From: Saprospiraceae bacterium
Lineage (GTDB): Bacteria > Bacteroidota > Bacteroidia > Chitinophagales > Saprospiraceae
NCBI GenBank assembly: GCA_027488135.1
Contig: JAIYCH010000089.1
Coordinates: 1 to 64,000, forward strand
Direction: 5' to 3'
Length of the DNA: 64,000 nucleotides
In this document: positions 45,430-54,368 of the stretch, piece by piece
Layout: each line of letters begins with the position of its first letter
Numbering within the stretch: position 1 is the stretch's first letter
Notes under the pieces: model-generated
What the model was told of the DNA's origin: nothing
What the model saw: only the letters and a program-made list of their open reading frames with translations
The model's database searches: none
Position numbers and translations under genes: made by a program

Positions 45430-46482
45430 ATGGCACAATTAAATTTTGGAGGATCCTTAGAAAACGTGGTAACACGAGAAGAGTTCTCTTTAGAAAAAGC
45501 ACAGGATATCCTTCAAGATGAGGTTATTGCAATAATTGGATACGGAGTTCAAGGTCCTGGACAGGCATTGAACTTAAGAGACAATGGTTTTAATGTAATC
45601 GTTGGACAAAGATACCCATCACCTACTTGGGACAAAGCTATTGCTGATGGATGGGTACCTGGAGAAACATTGTTTTCCATTGACGAAGCAGCTGAAAGAG
45701 GTACTATTATTCAATATCTTTTGTCTGATGCGGCACAAATTGCTGCATGGCCGCAGTTAAAAGCAAAATTGACACCAGGTAAAGCACTTTATTTCTCACA
45801 TGGTTTCGGTATTACCTATAAAGAGCGGACTGGAATTATACCTCCAGCAGACATAGATGTTATTTTAGTAGCACCAAAAGGAAGTGGAACATCTTTAAGA
45901 AGAATGTTTATAGCGGGCCGTGGATTAAACTCCAGCTATGCCATATTCCAGGATGCAACAGGTAAAGCATTCGAAAGAGTAGTGGCACTTGGTATTGGCA
46001 TTGGTTCTGGTTATCTTTTTGAAACAACCTTTCAAAAGGAAGTTTATAGCGATTTAACGGGCGAAAGGGGTACTTTAATGGGTTGCATTCAAGGTATTTT
46101 TGCTGCACAATATGAAGTGTTACGGAAAAATGGTCATAGTCCATCTGAAGCTTTCAATGAAACCGTAGAGGAATTAACACAATCATTGATGCCTTTAGTT
46201 GCAGAAAATGGTATGGACTGGATGTATGCTAATTGCAGTACCACCGCTCAAAGGGGCGCCTTAGATTGGTGGAAAAAATTCAGAGATGCTGTTAAACCAG
46301 TGTTTGAAGACCTTTATGCCAGTGTATCCGCGGGGAATGAAGCTCAATTATCTATTGACTCAAATAGTCTTCCTGATTATAGAGAAAAATTGGAAGTTGA
46401 ACTAAAAGAGCTAAGAGATAGTGAAATGTGGCAAGCAGGAAAAACGGTTAGAAGCCTCCGTCCTGAAGCAGGTAAAGAATAA
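45430..46482 (+). CDS. ilvC: Ketol-acid reductoisomerase
   Basis: IlvC (350 residues) converts acetolactate and acetohydroxybutyrate to dihydroxy acids in branched-chain amino acid synthesis. The NADPH-binding loop is IGYGVQGPGQALNLRDNGF, followed by VGQR. The metal-binding catalytic part has DLTGERGTLMG and the helical E-rich C-terminal knot. The gene stands alone with its own promoter and terminator; the other ilv/leu genes are not in the window. Confidence 0.95.
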   Translation: MAQLNFGGSLENVVTREEFSLEKAQDILQDEVIAIIGYGVQGPGQALNLRDNGFNVIVGQRYPSPTWDKAIADGWVPGETLFSIDEAAERGTIIQYLLSDAAQIAAWPQLKAKLTPGKALYFSHGFGITYKERTGIIPPADIDVILVAPKGSGTSLRRMFIAGRGLNSSYAIFQDATGKAFERVVALGIGIGSGYLFETTFQKEVYSDLTGERGTLMGCIQGIFAAQYEVLRKNGHSPSEAFNETVEELTQSLMPLVAENGMDWMYANCSTTAQRGALDWWKKFRDAVKPVFEDLYASVSAGNEAQLSIDSNSLPDYREKLEVELKELRDSEMWQAGKTVRSLRPEAGKE

Positions 46483-46501
46483 TTTTATTTAAATTATATT
46501 G

Positions 46502-46542
46502 AAAAAGAGGTATTTTCGGTTTTCGATAATACCTCTTTTTTT
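46502..46542 (+). terminator. Intrinsic terminator after ilvC
   Basis: AGAGGTATT (46506-46514) pairs with AATACCTCT (46528-46536) and is followed by seven Ts. It ends only 16 bp before the ilvA ATG, so ilvA must be driven by readthrough or a promoter inside this region. Confidence 0.88.
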
Positions 46543-46557
46543 ATCTATGATGTTAAC

Positions 46558-47814
46558 ATGGTCGAAACAGCAAATATAAGTCTTGATAATATTGTTGAAG
46601 CTGCAAAGAAACTATCAGGAGTTGCTGATATAACCGCTCTTCAGTTGAATGCTAATTTATCAGAGCAATACCAATGTAATATTCTTTTAAAACGAGAAGA
46701 TTTACAAGTGGTAAGATCTTATAAAATTAGAGGAGCGTTCAATAAAATGTCCAGTTTATCAAAAGAAATTTTGAATAAAGGGGTAGTTTGCGCAAGTGCC
46801 GGAAACCATGCGCAAGGCTTTGCCTTCGCTTGTCAAAAACTAGGTGTAAACGGTAAAATTTATATGCCTTCCGTTACCCCACAGCAAAAAGTAACGAAGG
46901 TCAAGAAATTTGGTAAAGACTGGGTAGAAATTGTATTAGTTGGCGACACTTTTGATGACGCTTTTCAGGAGGCCATGGTTTATTCTGAGGCATCGGGAAA
47001 GGCTTTTATTCATCCTTTTAATGATCCAAAAATTATTGAAGGTCAAGGTACTGTAGCCTTAGAAATACTCAACCAATACCCTCATGAAATCGATTATCTA
47101 ATCGCTCCCATTGGTGGTGGTGGTTTAATTGCTGGTTGTGGAATTGTTTTTAAAGCATTAAGTCCCAAAACTAAAATCATTGGGGTTGAACCAGCTGGTG
47201 CACCCGCAATGTATGAATCTCTTAAACAGGATAAAGTAATCACCTTATCCCATATAGATAATTTTGTAGATGGGGCTGCTGTAAAAAAGGTAGGGGAAAT
47301 AAATTTTCCCATCGTCAAAGGCTCCATTTCAAAGGTGATTTTAGTAGATGAAGGAAAAGTTTGTCATACTTTACTCCAATTGTATAATGATGAAGGATTT
47401 GTAGTAGAACCGGCGGGAACTCTCTCTATTGCTGCTTTAGACGATTTAAAGGAAGAAATTAAGGGAAAAACGGTCGTTTGTATTGTAAGCGGTAGCAATA
47501 ATGATATTACAAGAACAGAAGAAATCAGGGAACGTGCTTTACTTTACAATGGCTTAAAACATTATTTTGTCATTCGGTTTCCACAACGGGCAGGTGCTTT
47601 AAGGGAATTTCTAAATCATGTATTAGGTCCAAATGACGATATTACCCATTTTGAATATACAAAGAAAAATAATAGAGAATTAGGACCGGCTTTAGTTGGT
47701 ATTCAGGTTAAATGCAAAGAAGATTACGAATCACTCCTGGAGCGAATGACTGAAAACGGGCTACAATTTCAATCTATGAATGAAAGTAAAATGTTGTATG
47801 AGTTGTTAATATAA
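46558..47814 (+). CDS. ilvA: Threonine dehydratase (biosynthetic type)
   Basis: IlvA (418 residues) deaminates threonine to 2-oxobutyrate, the first step to isoleucine. The PLP lysine is K56 in SYKIRGAF. Other marks are SAGNHAQGFA, IGGGGLIAG and SGSNND. A single C-terminal ACT-like regulatory region (about 328-418) implies allosteric control, as in the short one-ACT form. It follows ilvC after a terminator, so the two may be partly uncoupled. Its stop is 4 bp from the convergent EVE gene. Confidence 0.95.
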   Translation: MVETANISLDNIVEAAKKLSGVADITALQLNANLSEQYQCNILLKREDLQVVRSYKIRGAFNKMSSLSKEILNKGVVCASAGNHAQGFAFACQKLGVNGKIYMPSVTPQQKVTKVKKFGKDWVEIVLVGDTFDDAFQEAMVYSEASGKAFIHPFNDPKIIEGQGTVALEILNQYPHEIDYLIAPIGGGGLIAGCGIVFKALSPKTKIIGVEPAGAPAMYESLKQDKVITLSHIDNFVDGAAVKKVGEINFPIVKGSISKVILVDEGKVCHTLLQLYNDEGFVVEPAGTLSIAALDDLKEEIKGKTVVCIVSGSNNDITRTEEIRERALLYNGLKHYFVIRFPQRAGALREFLNHVLGPNDDITHFEYTKKNNRELGPALVGIQVKCKEDYESLLERMTENGLQFQSMNESKMLYELLI

Positions 47815-47818
47815 CTAT

Positions 47819-48235
47819 CTAGTTCAGTTTAGTTTCAGCTAATTGCATAATTATGTCAAACTGAACATCTGACACCGGCATTACGCTCAAACGACTCTGT
47901 TTAATTAACCCAATATCTTGTAATTCAGGATGTTGTTTAATTTCCTTTAAAGTAACGGCCCTATTTAATTTTTTAACAGGAACTATATCAATAGCAGACC
48001 AGTCGCCTTTTTCAGCCGTAGGGTCTGGGTACGCCGTGTGTAAAACTTTGGCAATCCCTACAATTTCCAATCCTTCATTACTATGGTAGAAAAGAAGAAT
48101 ATCTTCACTTTCCATAGCACGAAGAAAATTCCTGGCACCGTAATTTCTTACACCATCCCACATGGAGAAGCCATCTCTTTGTAAATCGGAAAAACTAAAA
48201 ACAAAGGGTTCAGATTTTATTAACCAAAAAGACAT
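47819..48235 (-). CDS. EVE-domain protein
   Basis: This 138-residue single-domain protein begins FWLIKSEP and contains WDGVRNYGARNFLRAM and LFYHSN, which define the EVE/THYN1 fold related to PUA/YTH. EVE domains bind modified bases in DNA or RNA and are sometimes found with restriction systems; stand-alone members such as this have unknown targets. It lies 10 bp downstream of the DUF1611 gene on the same strand. Confidence 0.93.
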   Translation of the reverse strand: MSFWLIKSEPFVFSFSDLQRDGFSMWDGVRNYGARNFLRAMESEDILLFYHSNEGLEIVGIAKVLHTAYPDPTAEKGDWSAIDIVPVKKLNRAVTLKEIKQHPELQDIGLIKQSRLSVMPVSDVQFDIIMQLAETKLN

Positions 48236-48245
48236 TTATTAAAAA

Positions 48246-49295
48246 TTAAAGGGCTAAAAAAACAGGTAAGACAGCGTTAATGCCTTCCTCGATGGGTAAA
48301 AGTACAGGAATTTTTAGTTTTTCGTAGTATTCTTTCTGATAAGCTTTTGATTCCTCTGGGGAACACCCCTGGGTATTTAATACTAATGCGATTACTTCCG
48401 CCCCATAAGCATTTATCAACGCTATTTCTGATTCAACCGAAGGAATTTCTCCCCAATGAGCATCATCATCATAATAAACTCTTTTTGGAGGATGGACTAA
48501 AACGGCATACTTTGCTTTTCCAGAAACGAAAAATTCAGAACCGCAGGGTCCGCTTGGATTTCGTAAGGCAGATTGTCCTTCCAGGAAAATAAAATCAGGA
48601 TTTTCATTTAAATAACATTCAACTATAGCATTTTCCAGTTCTCCGGAAACAAAATCATTTAAAGTGGAATCAAAAATGAAGCCATATTCACCGCCCTGCA
48701 GCCAACCGGTTTGACCGGTATAAATCATTTCTGCTTTTTTATTATTTTTATTGAGCAGTTCAGTGAGAAATCGTGCTGAGGTTCTTTTACCCACAGCGCA
48801 ATCCGTTCCAATAACGGCAATAACAGGACATTTAACCTGATTGATTCGTCCAGTCCAAAAATGAAGATTATCTTTGGATTTAGGTTTCCTAACATCTTTT
48901 AAATAGGCATTGTGTTGTTTTGCCCGTTCCACAAAATGCGGTTTATCCGACAAAAACTCATGTAAACCATTTACCAAGGATAATCCATTCTCCAAACATT
49001 CCAGTAAAACACTTTCTAACTGTTTAGGTATAACACCACCGTGTGTAGCTATTCCAATAATAGCCACCGTTGCCTCTGGAAATAAATGGATGGCCTCTTT
49101 AACGGACGCGATAATAGGAATATGTCGGTGATAACCATCTAATTTTTCCCCGGCATCCGAACCATAATTTTTACTATCCACCACGGCCAATATTTCAAAC
49201 CGTTGGGTTCCACGTATTAAGCCATGCGCCGTTTTAGCATCAAGCATATCATAAGCATCCAACGTCAAAATAATGGCCTTTTCTCTATTTGTCAT
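48246..49295 (-). CDS. DUF1611/DgcN-family protein
   Basis: This 349-residue protein has an N-terminal Rossmann-like domain (about 30-125) and a P-loop NTPase-like C-terminal domain with VIGTDCAVGKRTSA (about 161-174), the DUF1611 hallmark. DgcN works with the epimerase-like DgcA in D-glutamate metabolism in some proteobacteria. No dgcA gene is in the window, so the role is uncertain. It precedes the EVE gene and is probably co-transcribed with it. Confidence 0.85.
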   Translation of the reverse strand: MTNREKAIILTLDAYDMLDAKTAHGLIRGTQRFEILAVVDSKNYGSDAGEKLDGYHRHIPIIASVKEAIHLFPEATVAIIGIATHGGVIPKQLESVLLECLENGLSLVNGLHEFLSDKPHFVERAKQHNAYLKDVRKPKSKDNLHFWTGRINQVKCPVIAVIGTDCAVGKRTSARFLTELLNKNNKKAEMIYTGQTGWLQGGEYGFIFDSTLNDFVSGELENAIVECYLNENPDFIFLEGQSALRNPSGPCGSEFFVSGKAKYAVLVHPPKRVYYDDDAHWGEIPSVESEIALINAYGAEVIALVLNTQGCSPEESKAYQKEYYEKLKIPVLLPIEEGINAVLPVFLAL

Positions 49296-49401
49296 TTTTT
49301 TTAACTAAATTAATTAAAGGCTAAATTAGTAATTTTTTAAGTTGCATTTTCATTTTTGAATTTTCAAATAATGTATATAAAATAAAATCATTAAGACTTT
49401 T

Positions 49402-49428
49402 TTAAGGATATTATTGAAATATCCTTAA
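49402..49428. repeat. 27-bp inverted repeat upstream of the ThuA/cytochrome gene
   Basis: TTAAGGATA (49402-49410) and TATCCTTAA (49420-49428) are perfect arms around a 9-nt spacer. It lies 39-65 bp before ATG 49467, where an operator would sit; no T-tract follows, so it is not a typical terminator. Confidence 0.7.
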
Positions 49429-49466
49429 ATTACACGCGTTAACCTTATAAAATATTGAATTTTCAG

Positions 49467-52400
49467 ATGATGAACCTATTTTACCTTCTCAAAATACCAT
49501 TCGTAGTATTAAGTATGCTACTTTTCGGTCAATTATCATTTTTTTTTAACAATGAACAAACCAAAGTATTGGTTTTTTATAAAACAGCAGGTTTTGTACA
49601 TGAATCTATTCCTGATGGTATTGCTGCTATTAAGAAATTGGGAATTACCAATGGATTTACCGTCGATGTGACCAATGACGCTACCAAAATAAATGAAGAA
49701 AATCTCTCTCAATACGATGCTGTTATATGGCTAAGTACTACGGGTGATGTTTTAAACAATTACCAGGAAGCCGATTTCGAAAGATATATTCAGGCAGGTG
49801 GAGGATATGTGGGAGTGCATGCAGCTGCCGATACTGAATATGAATGGGGTTGGTATAACAGGCTTGCAGGTGGACAATTTTTAGACCACCCAGGTATTAA
49901 TGATCCTCATCCTAATGTACAAAAAGGGAAAGTTCAGGTAACTGATAAGTCACATGTTTCAACCAAAGGCCTTCCTGATGTCTGGGAAAGAACAGACGAA
50001 TGGTATAGCTACAAAAAATTATATCCTCATCTAAATATCTTAATGAAATTAGATGAAAGTAGCTACCAGGGTGGTTTCAAAATGGGTAATCACCCTATTG
50101 CCTGGTTTCATGAATTTGACGGTGGCAGAGCTTTTTACACAGCAGGTGGTCATACGAAAGAATCATACAGTGAGGAATTGTTTCTGAATCACTTATTAGG
50201 TGGAATTAAATATGCTATTGGCGACAATAAGCCACTAAATTATAGCAAAGCAAAAACAAAAAGAGTTCCAGAAGAAAATAGATTCGAGAAAAATTTATTG
50301 GTAAATGGAGGATTTACAGAACCAACTGAAATGACCATTCTTCCTAATTTTGATATTCTTATTTCACAAAGAAGAGGCGAAATTTTATTATATAAAAATG
50401 GAAGTGATGTAGCCAATGAGATAGTTAAATTAGATGTTTACTGGAAAACCGAGACCCCTGGGGTGAATGCAGAAGAAGGATTAATGGGTATTCAAAAAGA
50501 TCCTAATTATGCATCCAACGGATATGTTTATGTTTATTATGCCCCTTCAGGTGAAAAATCTGTTAACAGGCTCTCAAGATTTACGTTTAAAAACGATAAA
50601 TGGGATATGGGTTCTGAGAAAATAATCTTGGAAGTAAATTCTCAACGTAATATCTGTTGCCACACAGGTGGTTCTATCGCCTTCGATAAAAATGGCTTGT
50701 TATACCTCTCTACAGGTGATAATTCTACTCCGTTTAATCAACCTAACGAAAAACTGGTTTTACGCGGGTTTGCTCCTTTAGATGATAGACCAGGTTTTGA
50801 ACAATACGATGCCAGAAGAGCTTCTGGCAACAGTAATGATTTAAGAGGGAAAATTTTGCGTATTAAAGTAAATGCAGATGGAACTTACGACATTCCTGAA
50901 GGAAATCTTTATCCAGTAGGTATGCCAAAGACAAGGCCTGAAATATATGTTCAAGGGAATAGAAATCCCTATAGAATTTCTATCGATCAGAAAAACGGAT
51001 ATTTATATTGGGGAGAGGTAGGACCTGACTCCAATGTTGATAGTTTAAAAACGAGAGGTCCCAGAGGTTATGACGAAGTAAATCAAGCCAGAAAAGCAGG
51101 TAATTTTGGATGGCCATATTTCGTTGGAAATAACTATGCTTATGCCGAATATAATTTTATTACCGGAGAAACAGGTATAACCTTTGACCCCAAAAAACCA
51201 GTTAATAACTCAAGAAATAATACAGGCATTATAGAATTGCCCCCAGCGCAACCTGCCTTCATCTGGTATCCTTATGAAGCTTCACCTGATTTTCCATCTG
51301 TTGGAACAGGGGGTAGAAATGCCATGGCTGGTCCAGTATATTACAGTGATATGTACCCTGAAACTACAAGATATCCATCTTATTATGATGGTAAGTTTTT
51401 TCCTTACGAGTGGATCAGAGGTTGGATTAAAGCTGTAACCATGCTTCCAAATGGTGATTTCGATAAAATGGAGCCATTTATGGGATCAACTAAATTTAAT
51501 GCATTAATTGATTTAGAAATTGGTCCAGATGGAAGATTTTATGCTTTAGAATATGGTAATGGCTGGTTTGCAAAAAATATGGATGCCGCATTATCAAGAA
51601 TTGATTATAACGCCGGCAACAGATCTCCTGTGGTAAAAAATATAAAAGTGGACAAAACATCCGGCTCATTACCTTTTGTTGCTACTTTTTCAGTTACCGC
51701 CAGTGATCCAGAAAACAATGCTCTAACCTTCGCATGGGACTTAGGTAATGGACAAACCATTGAAACAAAAGAACCTTCTTTAACCTATACATTTAAAGAA
51801 ATTGGAGATTATGATGTTCAGGTAAAGGTAAGTGATACTGGAAATTTATCAGCAAAAAGCGGACTTGTATCTGTTTATGCAGGTAATATTGCACCAGAAG
51901 TCTCCATTGATGTTTTAAGTAATAAAACCTTCTATTTCCCCGATAAACCAGTTGAATATTCTGTAAATATTAAAGATGCGGATGATAAAAAAGCATCTAA
52001 AAATATCTCATCCCTCTATGTATCAGCTGATTATGTTTCAGGATTAGATCAAGCTGAAGCTTCAAAGGGGCATTTAATTGTTGCAGATGCTATTATAGGA
52101 AAAAGTATTGTAAATACCTTAACCTGTATCACTTGTCACAAAGCGGATGAACCTTCTATTGGGCCATCATTTACAGATATTGCCAAAAAATATAGACGTA
52201 CCCCTAACGTAACAACCTATTTGTTGAATAAAATACAAAAAGGTGGCTCTGGTGTTTGGGGAGAAACGGTTATGCCTGCTAATTCTGATTTGAAAAATGA
52301 CGATGCTCAGAAAATCATTTCTTATATCTTGTCACTAGGACAAAAGGAAGGACCAAAACCTTCTTTACCTGCTAAAGGAAATGTTCTTAATCCTTTATTG

Positions 52401-52916
52401 GGCAAAACATACAGTGAAAGTGGTATGTTTGTGTTAAATGCCAGCTTTACAGACCGGGGTGGGAAAGAATCTAAACCCTTAAGCGGAAATGGTTCTGCCG
52501 TTTTAAAAAGCCCTAAAATTGGAATGGATCAGGCAAAAAGTCTCAACGGATTCAGTATCATGAAATATGGAGGTCAAACCCTGATGTTATTTCCATCAAC
52601 AGAAGCCTCTTTTGCTTTTGAAAACCTCGATTTAACCCAGATTGTTACTTTACAAATTGCAGGTGCAGGACAAGAATCAAGTAAAAATGGATATACTATT
52701 GAGGCTCGATTAGATAGTCCTACCGGAAAAGTAATAGGAAATACATCATTTAAGTTAGCATCAAATGGAAATAAACCACCTTTCTTTGGTACTGCTGAAA
52801 TGAAAATTTCCCCAATTACAGATAAGAAAAAACACCACGTTTTCTTTGTTACAAAACCAATAAAGGAGGGTGAACCTGCCGCTGCTTTAGTGAATATTGA
52901 ATTTAAAACGGAATAA
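49467..52916 (+). CDS. Exported ThuA / sugar-dehydrogenase-like propeller / PKD / cytochrome c protein
   Basis: This 1149-residue protein has a signal peptide (to about 25), a ThuA domain (about 28-240), a glucose/sorbosone-dehydrogenase-like beta-propeller (about 270-710; HTGGSIAFDKNGLLYLSTGDN and GNRNPYRI), a PKD domain (about 720-810), a cytochrome c segment with CITCH (about 887-891) and a C-terminal jellyroll (about 985-1149). It is probably a periplasmic or surface sugar-oxidising protein with an electron-accepting haem. It has no PorSS tail. The frame begins with TTG at 49455; ATG 49467 or 49470 is preferred. Confidence 0.88.
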   Translation: MMNLFYLLKIPFVVLSMLLFGQLSFFFNNEQTKVLVFYKTAGFVHESIPDGIAAIKKLGITNGFTVDVTNDATKINEENLSQYDAVIWLSTTGDVLNNYQEADFERYIQAGGGYVGVHAAADTEYEWGWYNRLAGGQFLDHPGINDPHPNVQKGKVQVTDKSHVSTKGLPDVWERTDEWYSYKKLYPHLNILMKLDESSYQGGFKMGNHPIAWFHEFDGGRAFYTAGGHTKESYSEELFLNHLLGGIKYAIGDNKPLNYSKAKTKRVPEENRFEKNLLVNGGFTEPTEMTILPNFDILISQRRGEILLYKNGSDVANEIVKLDVYWKTETPGVNAEEGLMGIQKDPNYASNGYVYVYYAPSGEKSVNRLSRFTFKNDKWDMGSEKIILEVNSQRNICCHTGGSIAFDKNGLLYLSTGDNSTPFNQPNEKLVLRGFAPLDDRPGFEQYDARRASGNSNDLRGKILRIKVNADGTYDIPEGNLYPVGMPKTRPEIYVQGNRNPYRISIDQKNGYLYWGEVGPDSNVDSLKTRGPRGYDEVNQARKAGNFGWPYFVGNNYAYAEYNFITGETGITFDPKKPVNNSRNNTGIIELPPAQPAFIWYPYEASPDFPSVGTGGRNAMAGPVYYSDMYPETTRYPSYYDGKFFPYEWIRGWIKAVTMLPNGDFDKMEPFMGSTKFNALIDLEIGPDGRFYALEYGNGWFAKNMDAALSRIDYNAGNRSPVVKNIKVDKTSGSLPFVATFSVTASDPENNALTFAWDLGNGQTIETKEPSLTYTFKEIGDYDVQVKVSDTGNLSAKSGLVSVYAGNIAPEVSIDVLSNKTFYFPDKPVEYSVNIKDADDKKASKNISSLYVSADYVSGLDQAEASKGHLIVADAIIGKSIVNTLTCITCHKADEPSIGPSFTDIAKKYRRTPNVTTYLLNKIQKGGSGVWGETVMPANSDLKNDDAQKIISYILSLGQKEGPKPSLPAKGNVLNPLLGKTYSESGMFVLNASFTDRGGKESKPLSGNGSAVLKSPKIGMDQAKSLNGFSIMKYGGQTLMLFPSTEASFAFENLDLTQIVTLQIAGAGQESSKNGYTIEARLDSPTGKVIGNTSFKLASNGNKPPFFGTAEMKISPITDKKKHHVFFVTKPIKEGEPAAALVNIEFKTE

Positions 52917-52936
52917 TCATCTTTATTTCTTAGAAT

Positions 52937-52974
52937 AAAAAAGCCATTAGATTAATACCTAATGGCTTTTTTTT
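52937..52974. terminator. Bidirectional terminator after the ThuA/cytochrome gene
   Basis: AAGCCATTAG (52941-52950) pairs with CTAATGGCTT (52959-52968), with A-tract before and T-tract after. The convergent sulfatase stop codon is inside the T-tract. Confidence 0.92.
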
Positions 52975-54325
52975 ATGGCTTTTGCCAGGGAATTCTACCA
53001 GCTTTTTGTATATGTTGCATTAGACGTTTATTCAAGTCGGCATATATTTTAGCGTTTTCATTTATAACGTTAATTTTTTCGAAAGGATCTGACTTTAAAT
53101 TAAAAAGTTCCATGGGTGAACCAGGTTTATTCCTTACTAATTTCCAGTCCCCAAATCTTAACGCATAACTGCAATCACCATTATAGGCGTTTCCTCCCTC
53201 TCTTCTGGTAAAATAAAAAGTACGAATTTCTTCTTTAAATAAATCCTGGTTTTTCAATTCACCAAGCATACTTTTACTCTCCAGAACAGCATCAGGTTTT
53301 AAATTGGCAACCGCTAATAATGTGGGAAATAAATCCATTGATAGCCAATTCGTATTTGAAATACTCCCTTTTTTAACGTTAGAAGGCCATGAAATACAGG
53401 TAGGCACCCTTAATCCACCCTCATACATACTTTGTTTACCATCTCTATATGGACCATTATTTGCCAGGTCTGGTAAATGTCCACCATTATCACTTGTAAA
53501 AATGATGACTGTATTTTCATACATACCTTGTTCTTTTAAAGTTTGAATAACATCCCCTATCCTATCATCCAGATGTTCAATAAAAGCAACCAGGTTGGCT
53601 CTTTTTTCTGGCAATTGAGGCTCTCTTTTTTTAACTTTTTCTAACCATTCTTTTGGTGGCTGAACTGGAAAATGAGGTGCATTGTATGCCAGATATAAAA
53701 AGAAGGGCTCCTTTGATTGTTTCCTCTCTTTAATATAATCTATGGACCAATCCGTAAATAAATCTGTAGCATGACCTTTTGGATCAATTACATCCTTATT
53801 TCTCCTCATGTAATTAATATCATGGCGTCTATGTAACCAATAATCATCCATCATATCACCGAGCCAACCATGAAAATAATCAAATCCCTTTTCGTTAGGC
53901 AAATTGGGAGAAGTTAATCCCAGATGCCATTTCCCAATAATTCCTGTATGATAACCTGCCTTTTTCAAGTACTGGGGCAGCAACTTTACGGTAGGATCCA
54001 AATATCCCCAATTATCCTCCGGAAAGGTACGAATCACGCCGGGAACACCTACATAATCGGGATAAGTACCTGAAAGTAATGCAGCTCGTGTTGGAGAACA
54101 AACCGTACAATTGGCATAAAACTGATCGAATCTCATGCCATTGGAGGCAATGGCATCAATATTTGGGGTATTAATGTCTTTTGTTCCATAATAAGAAACA
54201 TCATGAAGCCCTTGATCATCGGTTAAAATAAGCAGGATATTAGGTAATATTTCTTTTTTAATCTTCTTTTCTTTAAAAGAAGATAATAAGATAGCGCTTA
54301 CGCAAATAAGGAAAAAATATCTCAT
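52973..54325 (-). CDS. Exported sulfatase (formylglycine, Cys type)
   Basis: This 450-residue sulfatase has a signal peptide (to about 17), metal-site ILTDDQG (D36, D37) and the modification motif CSPTRAALLSG with C76 as the formylglycine precursor. GKWHLG and the FTSDNGGH motif are also present. It hydrolyses sulfate esters of sugars or glycosaminoglycan-like polymers. Maturation needs a formylglycine-forming enzyme or anSME; neither is in the window. It is convergent with the ThuA/cytochrome gene. Confidence 0.94.
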   Translation of the reverse strand: MRYFFLICVSAILLSSFKEKKIKKEILPNILLILTDDQGLHDVSYYGTKDINTPNIDAIASNGMRFDQFYANCTVCSPTRAALLSGTYPDYVGVPGVIRTFPEDNWGYLDPTVKLLPQYLKKAGYHTGIIGKWHLGLTSPNLPNEKGFDYFHGWLGDMMDDYWLHRRHDINYMRRNKDVIDPKGHATDLFTDWSIDYIKERKQSKEPFFLYLAYNAPHFPVQPPKEWLEKVKKREPQLPEKRANLVAFIEHLDDRIGDVIQTLKEQGMYENTVIIFTSDNGGHLPDLANNGPYRDGKQSMYEGGLRVPTCISWPSNVKKGSISNTNWLSMDLFPTLLAVANLKPDAVLESKSMLGELKNQDLFKEEIRTFYFTRREGGNAYNGDCSYALRFGDWKLVRNKPGSPMELFNLKSDPFEKINVINENAKIYADLNKRLMQHIQKAGRIPWQKP

Positions 54326-54368
54326 TTTAGGTAGATTTTAGTAAATAATTTTCATTTGAATAATGACA

